Shown here: in pieces, positions 1-7,759 of the stretch
Numbering within the stretch: position 1 is the stretch's first letter
Layout of the letters: every line of letters starts with the position of its first letter
Source of the DNA: Chloroflexota bacterium
GTDB taxonomy: Bacteria; Chloroflexota; Anaerolineae; Anaerolineales; Villigracilaceae
Reading direction: 5' to 3'
DNA length: 64,000 nt
Assembly: GCA_016195815.1 (NCBI GenBank)
Contig: JACPYX010000006.1
Span: forward strand, 186,001-250,000
Position numbers and translations under genes: made by a program
Notes under the pieces: model-generated
The model's database searches: none
Seen by the model: the letters and a program-made list of their open reading frames with translations, nothing else
Told to the model about the DNA's origin: nothing

Positions 1-2
1 AG

Positions 3-425
3 ACCGCATACTATACAAACTTCAGCGGATCGTCCGGTAAAGGGCCTCAGCCAATGGTCGTTTCGTATGGGACGAGTCCCGCCGCGGAAGTGATGTTCGC
101 GCAGACTCCGCTTTCGGATTCGCCCACCGCTTCCATCATCGGACCCGATACCTGCTTCCGCCAAATCGAATTCGTCGGCATCCTTAAAGGGACTCAACGC
201 CGCGCCCTCGCCGAAAAATTCGTAGACTTCGCGCTGGGCGCGCAGTTCCAGGCCGACATGCCAGCGCAGATGTTCGTCTATCCCGTCGCGCCGAACATCA
301 CTCTACCCGATGCGTTCGTCAAATACTCGCAGACTGCTCCTCAGCCCGCCGCGATTTCTCCCGCCGACATCGCCGCGAATCGCGACGCCTGGATACAAAA
401 TTGGACCGACGCGGTATTGCGCTAA
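3..425 (+). CDS. thiB: Thiamine-type ABC transporter substrate-binding protein (ThiB-like), 3' end only
   Basis: The frame is open from the left window edge to the stop at 423-425, so only the C-terminal lobe (about 140 residues) is visible. This part has the features of ThiB/iron-type periplasmic binding proteins: a region ending in YPV that precedes a Pro-Asp-Ala-Phe segment, then a C-terminal helix with NRDAWIQNW followed by a short tail. ThiB captures thiamine or its phosphates outside the cytoplasmic membrane and delivers it to ThiP. It is followed by ThiP and ThiQ homologues on the same strand, which is the standard thiBPQ order. A related Fe3+ or polyamine binding protein is possible, since the N-terminal half is outside the window. 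Confidence 0.75.
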   Translation, partial: TAYYTNFSGSSGKGPQPMVVSYGTSPAAEVMFAQTPLSDSPTASIIGPDTCFRQIEFVGILKGTQRRALAEKFVDFALGAQFQADMPAQMFVYPVAPNITLPDAFVKYSQTAPQPAAISPADIAANRDAWIQNWTDAVLR

Positions 426-430
426 ACTCA

Positions 431-2140
431 ATGACTTTATTTCCCCGGCATGTTGATGCGAAGACGCGAAGACATAATTTTCTTCGCGCCTTCGCGCCTG
501 CGTGGTTAAAGTGTCCTTTGCTTTGGTTCCTCCCGCTTTTATTTCTCGGTGTATTTTTCTTCCTGCCTCTTTTCAAAATCCTCGCTTTCACTTTCGATCT
601 TTCTGCCCTTACAACTTCCAACCTCCAGCTTGCGTTTCGCGTTTTACTTTTTACTTTCTATCAGGCCCTTCTCTCGACTTTTCTTACGTTGCTGGCCGGC
701 CTGCCTTCTGCTTATCTCTTTGCCCGCTATGATTTTCGCGGCAAATCTTTGCTTCGCGCGCTGACCGCCGTCCCGTTCATGCTTCCGACCGTCGTGGTCG
801 CGGCGGGATTCAATGCCTTGCTCGGCCCGCGCGGCTGGGTCTCTGTCATCTTTCCTCTTTCATCTTTTCAGTTCACCGGCACACTCGGCGCAATCCTGCT
901 TGCCCACATTTTCTACAATACCACCATTGTTATTCGCATCGTTGGCAACGCGCTCTCGCGCTTCGACCCCAAACTGGAACAGGCCGCGCGTTCCCTCGGC
1001 GCAGACTCGCGCCGCGCCTGGTGGAATGTTACTTTGCCGCTTCTGCGGCCACCCTTGTTGGCCGCCGCCTTGCTTGTCTTCTTATTTGACTTCACCAGTT
1101 TTGGCGTCATCCTTTTGCTGGGCGGGCCGCGCTTTGCCACGCTCGAAGTGGAAATTTATATTCAGGCTTTGCAATTATTCAATCTGCCGCTGGCCGCCTT
1201 GCTCTCGTTGATTCAATTGCTTTCCACGCTGGCCTTCTCGGCGCTTTACACGCGCCTCGTCACGCGCACGACCGTCCAAAGTGCGCCGCGTTCGGCGGAA
1301 AGCAACGTCCGTAAAGCGGGAAGCCTGCGCGAAAAAATTTTTGTCGCTTCTTTCATCTTTCTTCTTTCCTCTTTCTTCATCCTGCCCATGCTGGCCCTGC
1401 CACTTCGCTCCATCTCGCGCCTCGATGCGAACCGCGCTGATCGCGCACAGATACAAACCGGCTTCATACCAGACTATTACACAGAGTTATTCATCAATCG
1501 CCGCGATTCGATCTTTTATGTCCCGCCAGTTCGAGCTGCGTTCAATTCGCTTGGCTATGCCGGCGCGACCGTTCTGCTTTCGCTTCTGCTCGGATTCCCG
1601 GCCGCGTCTGCGCTGGCAAAGCCGGGACGCCTCGAAAAGATTCTCGACCCGATTCTGATGTTGCCTCTCGGCGCATCGGCAGTCACGCTTGGCCTCGGCT
1701 TTATCATTGCCTTTGGCCGTTTGCTGACATCTCCCTTCCTCGTGCCTCTTGCTCATACATTGATTGCCTTGCCCTTCGTCATCCGGACTCTGCAATCATC
1801 CATTGCGTCCATCCCCGACAGATTGCGCCAGGCCGCGGCCTCTTTGGGCGCATCGCCGTTTCGCGTCTGGCAAACCGTTGACTGGCCCATCCTGCGCCGC
1901 GCGACTCTCTCTGCTTCGATCTTTGCTTTCACCATCTCGCTGGGCGAATTCGGCGCGACGGCTTTGCTCTCACGCCCCGAATATCCCACCATCCCGGTCG
2001 CCATCTATCGCTTCCTCTCCCAGCCCGGCGGTTTGAATTATGGTCAAGCCATGGCAATGGCAACTTTGCTGATGGCACTTACGACGGTTGGTATTTTGCT
2101 TATTGAAAAACTGCGCCTGCCCGGCGCGGGAGAATTCTGA
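431..2140 (+). CDS. thiP: ABC transporter permease, double-domain ThiP/FbpB type
   Basis: This 569-residue integral membrane protein carries two binding-protein-dependent permease halves, as in ThiP. EAA-type cytoplasmic loops that contact the ATPase are visible at about residues 183-210 (beginning EQAARSLGA) and 466-490 (beginning RQAAASLGA). I chose ATG 431, six bases after the upstream stop; the longer start at 401 would run back into thiB. The first 25 codons overlap a stem-loop repeat (458-495), so the extreme N-terminus is repeat-derived. Several pyrimidine-rich stretches also encode Phe/Leu/Ser runs between membrane helices. It overlaps the ATPase gene by one base (TGATG), so the two are probably translationally coupled. 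Confidence 0.85.
   Translation: MTLFPRHVDAKTRRHNFLRAFAPAWLKCPLLWFLPLLFLGVFFFLPLFKILAFTFDLSALTTSNLQLAFRVLLFTFYQALLSTFLTLLAGLPSAYLFARYDFRGKSLLRALTAVPFMLPTVVVAAGFNALLGPRGWVSVIFPLSSFQFTGTLGAILLAHIFYNTTIVIRIVGNALSRFDPKLEQAARSLGADSRRAWWNVTLPLLRPPLLAAALLVFLFDFTSFGVILLLGGPRFATLEVEIYIQALQLFNLPLAALLSLIQLLSTLAFSALYTRLVTRTTVQSAPRSAESNVRKAGSLREKIFVASFIFLLSSFFILPMLALPLRSISRLDANRADRAQIQTGFIPDYYTELFINRRDSIFYVPPVRAAFNSLGYAGATVLLSLLLGFPAASALAKPGRLEKILDPILMLPLGASAVTLGLGFIIAFGRLLTSPFLVPLAHTLIALPFVIRTLQSSIASIPDRLRQAAASLGASPFRVWQTVDWPILRRATLSASIFAFTISLGEFGATALLSRPEYPTIPVAIYRFLSQPGGLNYGQAMAMATLLMALTTVGILLIEKLRLPGAGEF
458..495. repeat. Stem-loop repeat inside the start of thiP
   Basis: Arms at 458-472 and 481-495 are complementary at 14 of 15 positions around an 8-base loop. 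The arms consist of the alternating words gcgaaga and cgcgaaga. A related tract lies at about 17262-17290 inside the LutB-LutC gene. It is read through in frame as residues about 10-22 of ThiP. Confidence 0.7.
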
Positions 2141-3132
2141 TGCTCGAACTGCGCGGCGTTTATAAAACCTACGAAGGCCAGCCGCTTTTGCGCGGCATCT
2201 CGTTCGCCGTGGATGAGTCCGAAACGATTTGCCTGCTCGGCGCGTCGGGGAGCGGAAAGTCAACTCTTCTGCGGATGATCGCCGGACTCGAATTACCAGA
2301 CGCCGGACAGATTCTTTGGGATGGACATGACCTGGCTTATACTCCGCCTCACCTTCGCGACTTTGGGCTGGTCTTCCAGGACTACGCGCTTTTCCCTCAT
2401 CTGACAGTTTCCGAGAACGCGGCCTTTGGCTTGAAGATGAGGAACTGGCCGAAGAATAAAATTCAAGAGCGCGTGACTGAAGTATTGAATATTGTGAATC
2501 TAAACAGCTTCGGCAACCGTAAAGTCACCGATCTCTCCGGCGGCGAACAGCAACGCGTGGCCTTTGCGCGCGCCCTCGCGCCGCGTCCGCGCCTGTTGAT
2601 GTTCGACGAACCGCTCGGCGCGTTGGATCGGGCTTTGCGTGAATATCTGCTTAATCAATTGCGCGGCATCCTGCATCGTACCGGCATCCCCGCCATTTAC
2701 GTCACGCACGACCAGCAGGAAGCCATCTCGATTGCAGATCGCGTCCTGCTTTTGCATGACGGGCAGATCGCGCGCCAGGGCAGCCCGAAAGAGGTGTGGG
2801 AGAATCCCGGCTCAGCGTGGGCGGCGGAATTTTTGGGATTGGGAAATGTCATTGAAGGTTTGAAGGTTGAAGGTTGGAAAGTTGAAACAAAGTTCGGCAT
2901 CTTCGATGTGAGGTGCGGACATAGGCATCGGGACGGGGAAAAAGTCCATTTATTGGTGCGCCCGCTTCAAGCCGGGGAAGGAGGCGTGATACGCGGCCGC
3001 GCGGAGGATGTCGTCTTTCAGTCGGATCGTTTCAAAGTCACGCTGGATAACGGTCTATATTTTTATTTGGATGATGAGCCGAAGGTCGGAGAGAAAATCG
3101 AAGTCAAAGTTAAGCTGGAGTGTTTGGGATGA
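2140..3132 (+). CDS. thiQ: ABC transporter ATP-binding protein, ThiQ/PotA type
   Basis: This 330-residue ATPase powers the ThiP permease. Walker A (GASGSGKST) is near residue 35, the signature LSGGEQQRVAFARA near 131, Walker B (LLMFDEP) near 153 and the switch His in VTHDQQEA near 189. After the nucleotide-binding domain there is a C-terminal TOBE-like beta domain, which is longer than in enteric ThiQ and more like PotA/FbpC. The linker between the domains (residues about 237-250) is encoded by a tandem gaaggtt-type repeat and reads EGLKVEGWKVE. The start overlaps the thiP stop by one base, and the stop overlaps the next gene as ATGA. Thiamine specificity is inferred from the neighbours; Fe3+ or putrescine are alternatives. 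Confidence 0.8.
   Translation: MLELRGVYKTYEGQPLLRGISFAVDESETICLLGASGSGKSTLLRMIAGLELPDAGQILWDGHDLAYTPPHLRDFGLVFQDYALFPHLTVSENAAFGLKMRNWPKNKIQERVTEVLNIVNLNSFGNRKVTDLSGGEQQRVAFARALAPRPRLLMFDEPLGALDRALREYLLNQLRGILHRTGIPAIYVTHDQQEAISIADRVLLLHDGQIARQGSPKEVWENPGSAWAAEFLGLGNVIEGLKVEGWKVETKFGIFDVRCGHRHRDGEKVHLLVRPLQAGEGGVIRGRAEDVVFQSDRFKVTLDNGLYFYLDDEPKVGEKIEVKVKLECLG
2852..2888 (+). repeat. In-frame heptad-like repeat in thiQ
   Basis: Degenerate tandem copies of gaaggtt/ggaaagtt units occupy the linker between the ATPase and TOBE-like domains. Similar words recur at 23381-23410 (intergenic) and 26347-26416 (in another gene). Confidence 0.65.
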
Positions 3133-3587
3133 ACGATATCAAAGTGTTGAAGCGCAATCTGGCGGGCGAGGTGACATGGCAATACGATGGCCGTATCTTG
3201 GCGCGTGATGAAAATTCAGTGGTGCTCGAAGCCTTCTTCAATCGTCCCGACAGGCCGTTTATGGATGTGGCGTTGAAAGAGAATGACCGCTTCGTCGAAA
3301 CGTTTTATACGGATCGCTGGTATAACATTTTTGAAATTTACGATCGCGATGACGGAAAGATCAAAGGCTGGTATTGCAACGTTGGCAGGCCGGCTGTGAT
3401 CGCGGATGGAACTGTCTCGTATGTTGATCTGGCTTTGGACTTGTGGGTTTCCGCAGACGGAAAACAAACTGTGCTGGATGAAGATGAATTCGGCGCGTTG
3501 CCTTTGGGCGCGGCAGATCGCCAAAAAGCCGCGCAGGCTCTTGCCGAACTTCGCAGGTTGTTTGAATCAAAACGGCCTCTGCCATAG
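3129..3587 (+). CDS. DUF402 domain protein
   Basis: This 152-residue protein has the DUF402 fold signature: an FYTDRWYNIFEIYD segment, then GWYCNVGRP, a Y/VDLALDLWV strand and a Asp/Glu-rich loop (LDEDEF). Characterised members such as NtdP are divalent-metal-dependent nucleoside di/triphosphatases, and those acidic residues bind the metals. The substrate here is not known. I chose ATG 3129 because it overlaps the thiQ stop as ATGA and has GGAG eight bases upstream; a GTG at 3120 is less likely. The stop codon lies in the loop of a perfect 10-bp hairpin that probably ends the thi transcript. Confidence 0.8.
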   Translation: MNDIKVLKRNLAGEVTWQYDGRILARDENSVVLEAFFNRPDRPFMDVALKENDRFVETFYTDRWYNIFEIYDRDDGKIKGWYCNVGRPAVIADGTVSYVDLALDLWVSADGKQTVLDEDEFGALPLGAADRQKAAQALAELRRLFESKRPLP

Positions 3588-3596
3588 CAGAGGCCG
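3573..3596 (+). terminator. Hairpin at the end of the thi-DUF402 operon
   Basis: Perfect 10-bp inverted repeat (3573-3582 with 3587-3596) around a 4-base loop that includes the first base of the sense-strand stop codon. There is no T tract, so termination efficiency is uncertain; it may instead protect the 3' end. Confidence 0.55.
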
Positions 3597-3612
3597 CCGC
3601 GGCTTCGGAGGT

Positions 3613-3786
3613 TTATCCCTGCCCGAGCGCTTTCAGGATCTGGTCGCCGTATTGGTATGCCACGATCAGAAAGATCAAACAACAACAGCATAGAAATACA
3701 AAGGCGCCGCCGGCGATCAGCCAGGTGTTATTCTTCTTCTGCGGTTGAGGCCGCATGGGCGCGGGGGTGGACATGTTTGGATCCAT
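3613..3786 (-). CDS. 57-residue single-pass membrane protein
   Basis: The start is ATG 3786, with AAGGAG about eight bases upstream. The protein has a Pro-rich, Lys-ending N-terminus (about 20 residues), then one strongly hydrophobic helix starting TWLIAGGAFVF that contains four consecutive cysteines, then a short charged tail ending in LGQG. It resembles the protein encoded just upstream (3806-4003), which has the same layout of Pro-rich head, one helix with a Cys cluster and short tail, so the two probably arose by duplication. It is the last gene of a minus-strand unit beginning with a DUF4126 gene. No function is known to me; the consecutive Cys could be acylated or bind metal. Confidence 0.65.
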   Translation of the reverse strand: MDPNMSTPAPMRPQPQKKNNTWLIAGGAFVFLCCCCLIFLIVAYQYGDQILKALGQG

Positions 3787-3805
3787 ATTCTCTTCTCCTT
3801 TTGAT

Positions 3806-4003
3806 TTAGATGGTTGAGCGCAGAACGCTCACCAAAGTTATATCTGAATTTTGGAGCCAATATTGAAGGCCTAATGCTCCAAAGAAACAGAAACAGCACA
3901 AAACTATAACTACGATTAAAGCGATGAGCCAGGCGCTCATCTTTTTCGGCCCATTCAGCGTTTCCGGGATGGGCGGCGGGGTGATGGATGATGGATCGTT
4001 CAG
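3806..4003 (-). CDS. 65-residue single-pass membrane protein, apparent CTG start
   Basis: The frame starts after a stop just upstream of a strong GGAGGAG and contains no ATG before codon 21. CTG at 4003 is the only plausible start near the ribosome site, although spacing is short; an internal ATG (starting MSAWLIAL) would give a 45-residue form without the head. The protein has a Pro-rich head (ITPPPIPE), a hydrophobic helix with CCFC, and a short tail. It matches the layout of the downstream 57-residue protein. It sits 20 bases upstream of that gene and 21 bases downstream of the DUF4126 gene, so all three are likely co-transcribed. Function unknown. Confidence 0.5.
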   Translation of the reverse strand: MNDPSSITPPPIPETLNGPKKMSAWLIALIVVIVLCCFCFFGALGLQYWLQNSDITLVSVLRSTI

Positions 4004-4024
4004 TTCTCCTCCGATTGAATTTGT

Positions 4025-4606
4025 TTAGCGCTCTGTGGGAACGGATGCGTCTTTGCTGGTGCGCCGCGCCCACCGCCAGAGCAGGAAAATAATCAAAATG
4101 GCAACGAGAATTACAATCACAATCGGGACGATGATGGATAAAAAAGAAATGGCAGTGGATGCGACATCTTCCGCCAGGCTGACCGGAACATTGCCCGCGC
4201 CGCCTGTCGCAACTGTGACGAGGGGGCGGACGGCCAACGATTTCACCGCGTGCACGCTCCCGGCCGCCAGCAAGCCCATGGCCAGTGCCAGCGCGGGATG
4301 GATGCCGGTGATAACGTTGGCGCTGGCCGCGAATGCAATGGCTCCCGCTGCGGGCCGCACGAAGGTCTGGATCAGATCGTTGATGTGGTTGACCGCCGGG
4401 ATTTTATCGGCCAGCATTTCGATGATGAGCAGGATGCCGAGCAGAATCAAAATGTATGGATTAGCGAGCGTATCCCATGGCGCGCTGAGTTTGATCAGAT
4501 TTGTATAATGCGCCAGCACGCCGACCACCAGCAAGGGAATATAAGCGTTGAGTCCGGCGCTGGCCGAAAGTCCAAATGCTGAAAAAATGCCGAGAAATAC
4601 GTTCAT
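4025..4606 (-). CDS. DUF4126 family membrane protein
   Basis: This 193-residue protein has several hydrophobic helices and an N-terminus (FLGIFSAFGLSASAGLNAY) typical of DUF4126. A conserved-looking middle part holds VRPAAGAIAFAA and a Gly-rich loop, and the C-terminus is a basic cytoplasmic tail after the last helix. ATG 4606 was chosen because AGGAG lies at the right distance; an upstream in-frame start has no ribosome site. The family is of unknown function and is usually predicted to be a small inner-membrane transporter or sensor. It heads a minus-strand unit with two mini membrane proteins and is divergent from pfkA. Confidence 0.75.
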   Translation of the reverse strand: MNVFLGIFSAFGLSASAGLNAYIPLLVVGVLAHYTNLIKLSAPWDTLANPYILILLGILLIIEMLADKIPAVNHINDLIQTFVRPAAGAIAFAASANVITGIHPALALAMGLLAAGSVHAVKSLAVRPLVTVATGGAGNVPVSLAEDVASTAISFLSIIVPIVIVILVAILIIFLLWRWARRTSKDASVPTER

Positions 4607-4734
4607 GTCAATTCTCCTGGCTGTTTTGCTCAAACATGTTCATCATTATATGGTTATTGTTTTGGAAAAGCAAGAAAGATGAGGCGTTGTAGTATGATTG
4701 GAATGAATAGCCCATTTGTAAGGAGTATGTATCA

Positions 4735-5817
4735 ATGAAACGGATTGGGATTCTAACAGGCGGGGGGGACGCGCCTGGTTTGAACGCTGTCATTCGCGCC
4801 GCGGTGAAGACTGCCATTACCAGTTATGGCTGTGAAGTCCTCGGAATTCGCGACGGCTATGACGGGTTTTTAAACGAGCAGGGAATTATCCCCCTGGAGA
4901 TGAAAGATGTGAGCGGAATTTTATCGCGCGGCGGAACCATTCTCGGCGCGGCCAACCGCGGTAATCCTTATGCCCGCAAAGTGATGCGGAATGGCAGGGA
5001 AGTTACCATTGATGTATCAGATGAAATTGTAAAAGGCATCCAGCGCCTAAAGATGGACGCACTGCTTGTGTTGGGCGGCGATGGCACGCTGCGGATCGCT
5101 CATGAGTTTTATTTAAAAGGCGCGCCCGTTATCGGCGTACCCAAAACAATTGATAATGATATCGGCGGTACCGAAGTGACCTTTGGATTCGACACCGCCC
5201 TCAATATTGCCACAGATGCGATTGACCGCCTGCACACCACCGCCGAAGCGCATCACCGCGTGATGGTGCTTGAATTGATGGGACGCGAAGCCGGTTTCAT
5301 CGCGTTGCATGCCGGCGTGGCCGGCGGCGCGGATGTGATCTTGATCCCTGAAATTCCGTTCAAGTTCGAGTCTGTCATTGCAAAAATTCGCCAGCGCGTG
5401 GCGCACGGCAGTTCATTCAGCATACTTGCAGTTTCAGAAGGCGCAAAGCCATTGGGCGGGACTCAGGTGTTTTCGCGCGGCGGCGATGAAATCTATGTGC
5501 CGCGTTTGGGCGGCATCAGCCAGGTAGTGGGAGAATACATCGAGAAGCAGGGATTTGAAACGCGCGTCACCGTTCTCGGTCATCTGCAACGCGGCGGGAC
5601 GCCCACCGCGTTTGATCGGTGGCTCGCCACTCGTTACGGCGCGGCCGCTGTCAGGCTGGCGGCGCGCGGCGGGTTCGATCGCATGGTTGCTTTGCGCGGC
5701 GGCCAGATCACAGATGTCGCTCTTGAAGAGGCACTGGCTGTTCCGCGCAGAGTTGATCTCAACGAAGACGCCGTCATCACCGCGCGCGGCATGGGAATTT
5801 CATTTGGAGATGAATAA
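4735..5817 (+). CDS. pfkA: 6-phosphofructokinase
   Basis: This 360-residue enzyme phosphorylates fructose 6-phosphate to fructose 1,6-bisphosphate in glycolysis. The N-terminal GGGDAPGLN loop (residues 9-17), GGDGT (114-118) and PKTIDND (136-142, catalytic Asp140) are visible. Gly117 is the residue type linked to ATP use, whereas Lys137 sits where PPi-dependent enzymes carry lysine, so the phosphoryl donor cannot be decided from one site. The combination Gly/Lys defines an intermediate group of the family. The start has AAGGAG ten bases upstream. The gene stands alone, with a hairpin after it and divergent genes before it. Confidence 0.92.
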   Translation: MKRIGILTGGGDAPGLNAVIRAAVKTAITSYGCEVLGIRDGYDGFLNEQGIIPLEMKDVSGILSRGGTILGAANRGNPYARKVMRNGREVTIDVSDEIVKGIQRLKMDALLVLGGDGTLRIAHEFYLKGAPVIGVPKTIDNDIGGTEVTFGFDTALNIATDAIDRLHTTAEAHHRVMVLELMGREAGFIALHAGVAGGADVILIPEIPFKFESVIAKIRQRVAHGSSFSILAVSEGAKPLGGTQVFSRGGDEIYVPRLGGISQVVGEYIEKQGFETRVTVLGHLQRGGTPTAFDRWLATRYGAAAVRLAARGGFDRMVALRGGQITDVALEEALAVPRRVDLNEDAVITARGMGISFGDE

Positions 5818-5821
5818 ACCA

Positions 5822-5847
5822 GAATGCCATCCTTTCGGATGGCATTC
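5822..5847 (+). terminator. Hairpin after pfkA
   Basis: Perfect 11-bp stem (5822-5832 with 5837-5847) and a TTTC loop, starting four bases after the pfkA stop. No long T run follows. Confidence 0.6.
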
Positions 5848-5851
5848 GTGG

Positions 5852-5897
5852 GCGCTGTGGCCTCCTTGCAATTACTTGAGGAGGGATGCCACAGCGC
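5852..5897 (-). terminator. Nested stem-loop at the 3' end of the 18-codon gene
   Basis: A 10-bp outer stem (5852-5861 with 5888-5897) encloses a 5-bp inner pairing (5861-5865 with 5880-5884, sharing one end base), and the stop codon of the tiny minus-strand gene lies in the apical loop. It would fold at the end of that transcript. Confidence 0.55.
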
Positions 5898-5928
5898 TGG
5901 GTTTGATACTACTATCCATGTTAGACAT
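5872..5928 (-). CDS. 18-residue small protein with strong ribosome site
   Basis: ATG 5928 is preceded at good spacing by GGAGGAGG, one of the strongest ribosome sites in the window. The peptide is MSNMDSSIKPSAVASLLK: polar head and short hydrophobic end, no signal peptide. A promoter (TTGACA, 17 bases, GATACT) lies upstream at 6015-5987, and a nested stem-loop surrounds the stop. Promoter, leader, ribosome site, frame and hairpin therefore form a complete mini transcription unit. It could be a small regulatory protein, a secreted or modified peptide, or simply the exposed part of a regulatory RNA. I do not recognise a family. Confidence 0.45.
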   Translation of the reverse strand: MSNMDSSIKPSAVASLLK

Positions 5929-5986
5929 CACCTCCTCCTTTCTATAGGATGGCTTTGAATTGTGATCCTCCCTGAACAATATCGAA

Positions 5987-6015
5987 AGTATCACATAGCT
6001 TGAATTGGATGTCAA
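5987..6015 (-). promoter_or_regulatory. Sigma-70-type promoter for the 18-codon gene
   Basis: On the minus strand TTGACA (6015-6010) is separated by exactly 17 bases from GATACT (5992-5987). It predicts a leader of about 50 bases before the ribosome site at 5929-5938. Confidence 0.5.
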
Positions 6016-6131
6016 TAGGCCGAATTGAATTCCCGGGCAATTGTAAGATGATTGAAAAGCGTGATAGTCTTTGAGAGACTTCGCAAGCCTGGCTCTGCTA
6101 TCCTGTGGGAAATTTGTCGAGGAGATGAAGC

Positions 6132-7712
6132 ATGAAGAAAAATCCAAACCTTTTGTGGATCACGGCCATTGCGCTCGGCTGGCTGTTCGACTTTTTATTC
6201 TGGAAAGAACGGCCCGGCATCAACTTCGCGATCTTCATTGTGCTATGCCTGATCGGCGGCTTCTTCATTTTGCGGAAGGATGAAAAGCACGCGGCGCGCG
6301 GGACCTTGTGGCTGATCCCGCTCATTTTGTTTTTCGCGGCCATCACCTTTATCCGCGCCGAACCGATGACCGTTGTCCTCAGCGTCGTTCTCACATTGTT
6401 CCTGATGGGCGTGACAGCAATTACTTTCCTGGGCGGGCGCTGGATTTGGTACAGCCTTGCGGATTACTTCTTTGGCTTTCTGAAACTGATAGGGAGCATG
6501 ATCGCGCGTCCGCTTTTGTTCAGCACAGAAGTAAAGCGGGAGGAAATCGAAAACAAAGCGGCGGCGAAGAAGATCAATCTTTGGCCAGTCCTGCGCGGCA
6601 TCGTGATTGCATTGCCGGTCGTAGCGATTTTTGCGGCCCTCCTGTCTTCAGCCGACGTGGTTTTCGGTAACCAACTGGATGCGTTCATCAAACTCTTTAA
6701 ACTCGAGAACCTGTCGGAATATATTTTCCGCCTTGTGTACATTCTGATCGGCGCATATTTGCTGGCGGGCGTCTTTCTTCACGCTGCGTCTGAAAGCAAA
6801 GATGAAAAATTGCAGGGCGAAGGCAAGCCGTCGTTGATAAGCCGCTTCCTCGGTTTCACCGAATCTGCCATTGTGTTGGGCAGTGTAACGGTGTTGTTTG
6901 CGGCCTTTGTCGCCATTCAATTCAGGTACTTTTTTGGCGGTCAGTCCAACATCAATATTGAGGGTTACACCTATTCTGAGTATGCGCGGCGCGGTTTTGG
7001 CGAACTGATAACGGTTGCCTTCTTCAGCTTGTTCATGATTCTCGGACTGGGCGCAGTCACTCGTCGCGAGAATGAGCCGCAACGCCGCGCATTTTCCGGG
7101 TTGAGCATTGCCATCCTCGCGCTGGTTTTAGTCATGCTGGTGTCTGCATATCAGCGCCTCGTGCTTTATGAAACCGCATACGGCTTTTCGCGCCTGCGAG
7201 CATATACGCACGTGGTGCTCATCTGGATTGGCCTTCTGCTGGGCGCGGTGGTCGTGCTGGAAATCCTGCGGCGCGAACGCGCTTTCTCCACAGCGGCTTT
7301 ATTCGCATCCCTCGGTTTTGTCCTTTCGCTCAGCCTGTTGAATGTGGACGGCTTCATTGTGCGGCAAAATGTAAATCGCGCGACGCGGGGGAAGGGACTG
7401 GATGTGCCATACCTGGTTTCGCTCTCAACTGATTCGGTTGCGGTTCTAGCGGATGAGTTTCAGTCCGCCGCGTTGCCCGGCCTGACGCGCGATGCGGTCG
7501 GCGCAGTGTTATTCTGCCGCACGCAATCGAATTCCGGCGGCCCTGCAAAAGACTGGCGTGGTTTCACGCTCTCTCAATGGCGGGCGGAGGCGGCCATTAA
7601 TAAAGCGCAGGAGAAGCTGAGTCGGTATCGCATTGTCAATGAAAACTTCCCCATACAAATTCTGACGCCGGGCAGTGTTTTATACAATTGTCTTGGCGGA
7701 TCTGGAGATTAG
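6132..7712 (+). CDS. DUF4173 multi-pass membrane protein
   Basis: This 526-residue protein has about a dozen hydrophobic helices. The hallmark YSEYARRGFGELI segment (about residues 283-295) followed by a membrane helix identifies DUF4173. A second polar stretch with RAYTHVVLIW is also typical. The final 110 residues are soluble and probably extracytoplasmic or peripheral. The ribosome site GAGGAGATG is just upstream of ATG 6132. No biochemical role is established for the family. It is a single-gene unit that ends in a hairpin shared with the converging ECF operon. Confidence 0.75.
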   Translation: MKKNPNLLWITAIALGWLFDFLFWKERPGINFAIFIVLCLIGGFFILRKDEKHAARGTLWLIPLILFFAAITFIRAEPMTVVLSVVLTLFLMGVTAITFLGGRWIWYSLADYFFGFLKLIGSMIARPLLFSTEVKREEIENKAAAKKINLWPVLRGIVIALPVVAIFAALLSSADVVFGNQLDAFIKLFKLENLSEYIFRLVYILIGAYLLAGVFLHAASESKDEKLQGEGKPSLISRFLGFTESAIVLGSVTVLFAAFVAIQFRYFFGGQSNINIEGYTYSEYARRGFGELITVAFFSLFMILGLGAVTRRENEPQRRAFSGLSIAILALVLVMLVSAYQRLVLYETAYGFSRLRAYTHVVLIWIGLLLGAVVVLEILRRERAFSTAALFASLGFVLSLSLLNVDGFIVRQNVNRATRGKGLDVPYLVSLSTDSVAVLADEFQSAALPGLTRDAVGAVLFCRTQSNSGGPAKDWRGFTLSQWRAEAAINKAQEKLSRYRIVNENFPIQILTPGSVLYNCLGGSGD

Positions 7713-7721
7713 AAAAAGAGC

Positions 7722-7759
7722 GCCCCCGGATTTAAAAAATTGTCGGGGCTATTTCTTTT
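7722..7759. terminator. Bidirectional terminator between DUF4173 and the ECF operon
   Basis: Stem gcccc (7722-7726) with ggggc (7745-7749) encloses an A/T-rich loop, followed on the plus strand by a T-rich tract. It overlaps the end of the converging ecfA2 frame. Confidence 0.55.

Noticed and set aside
1-60. TPP riboswitch for the thi operon
   Set aside because: The operon start lies outside the window; nothing in the visible part resembles the THI-box.
3717-4073. 118-codon minus-strand frame overlapping the mini membrane proteins
   Set aside because: It is in a different frame from the two supported mini genes, is rich in Arg/His, and has no ribosome site.
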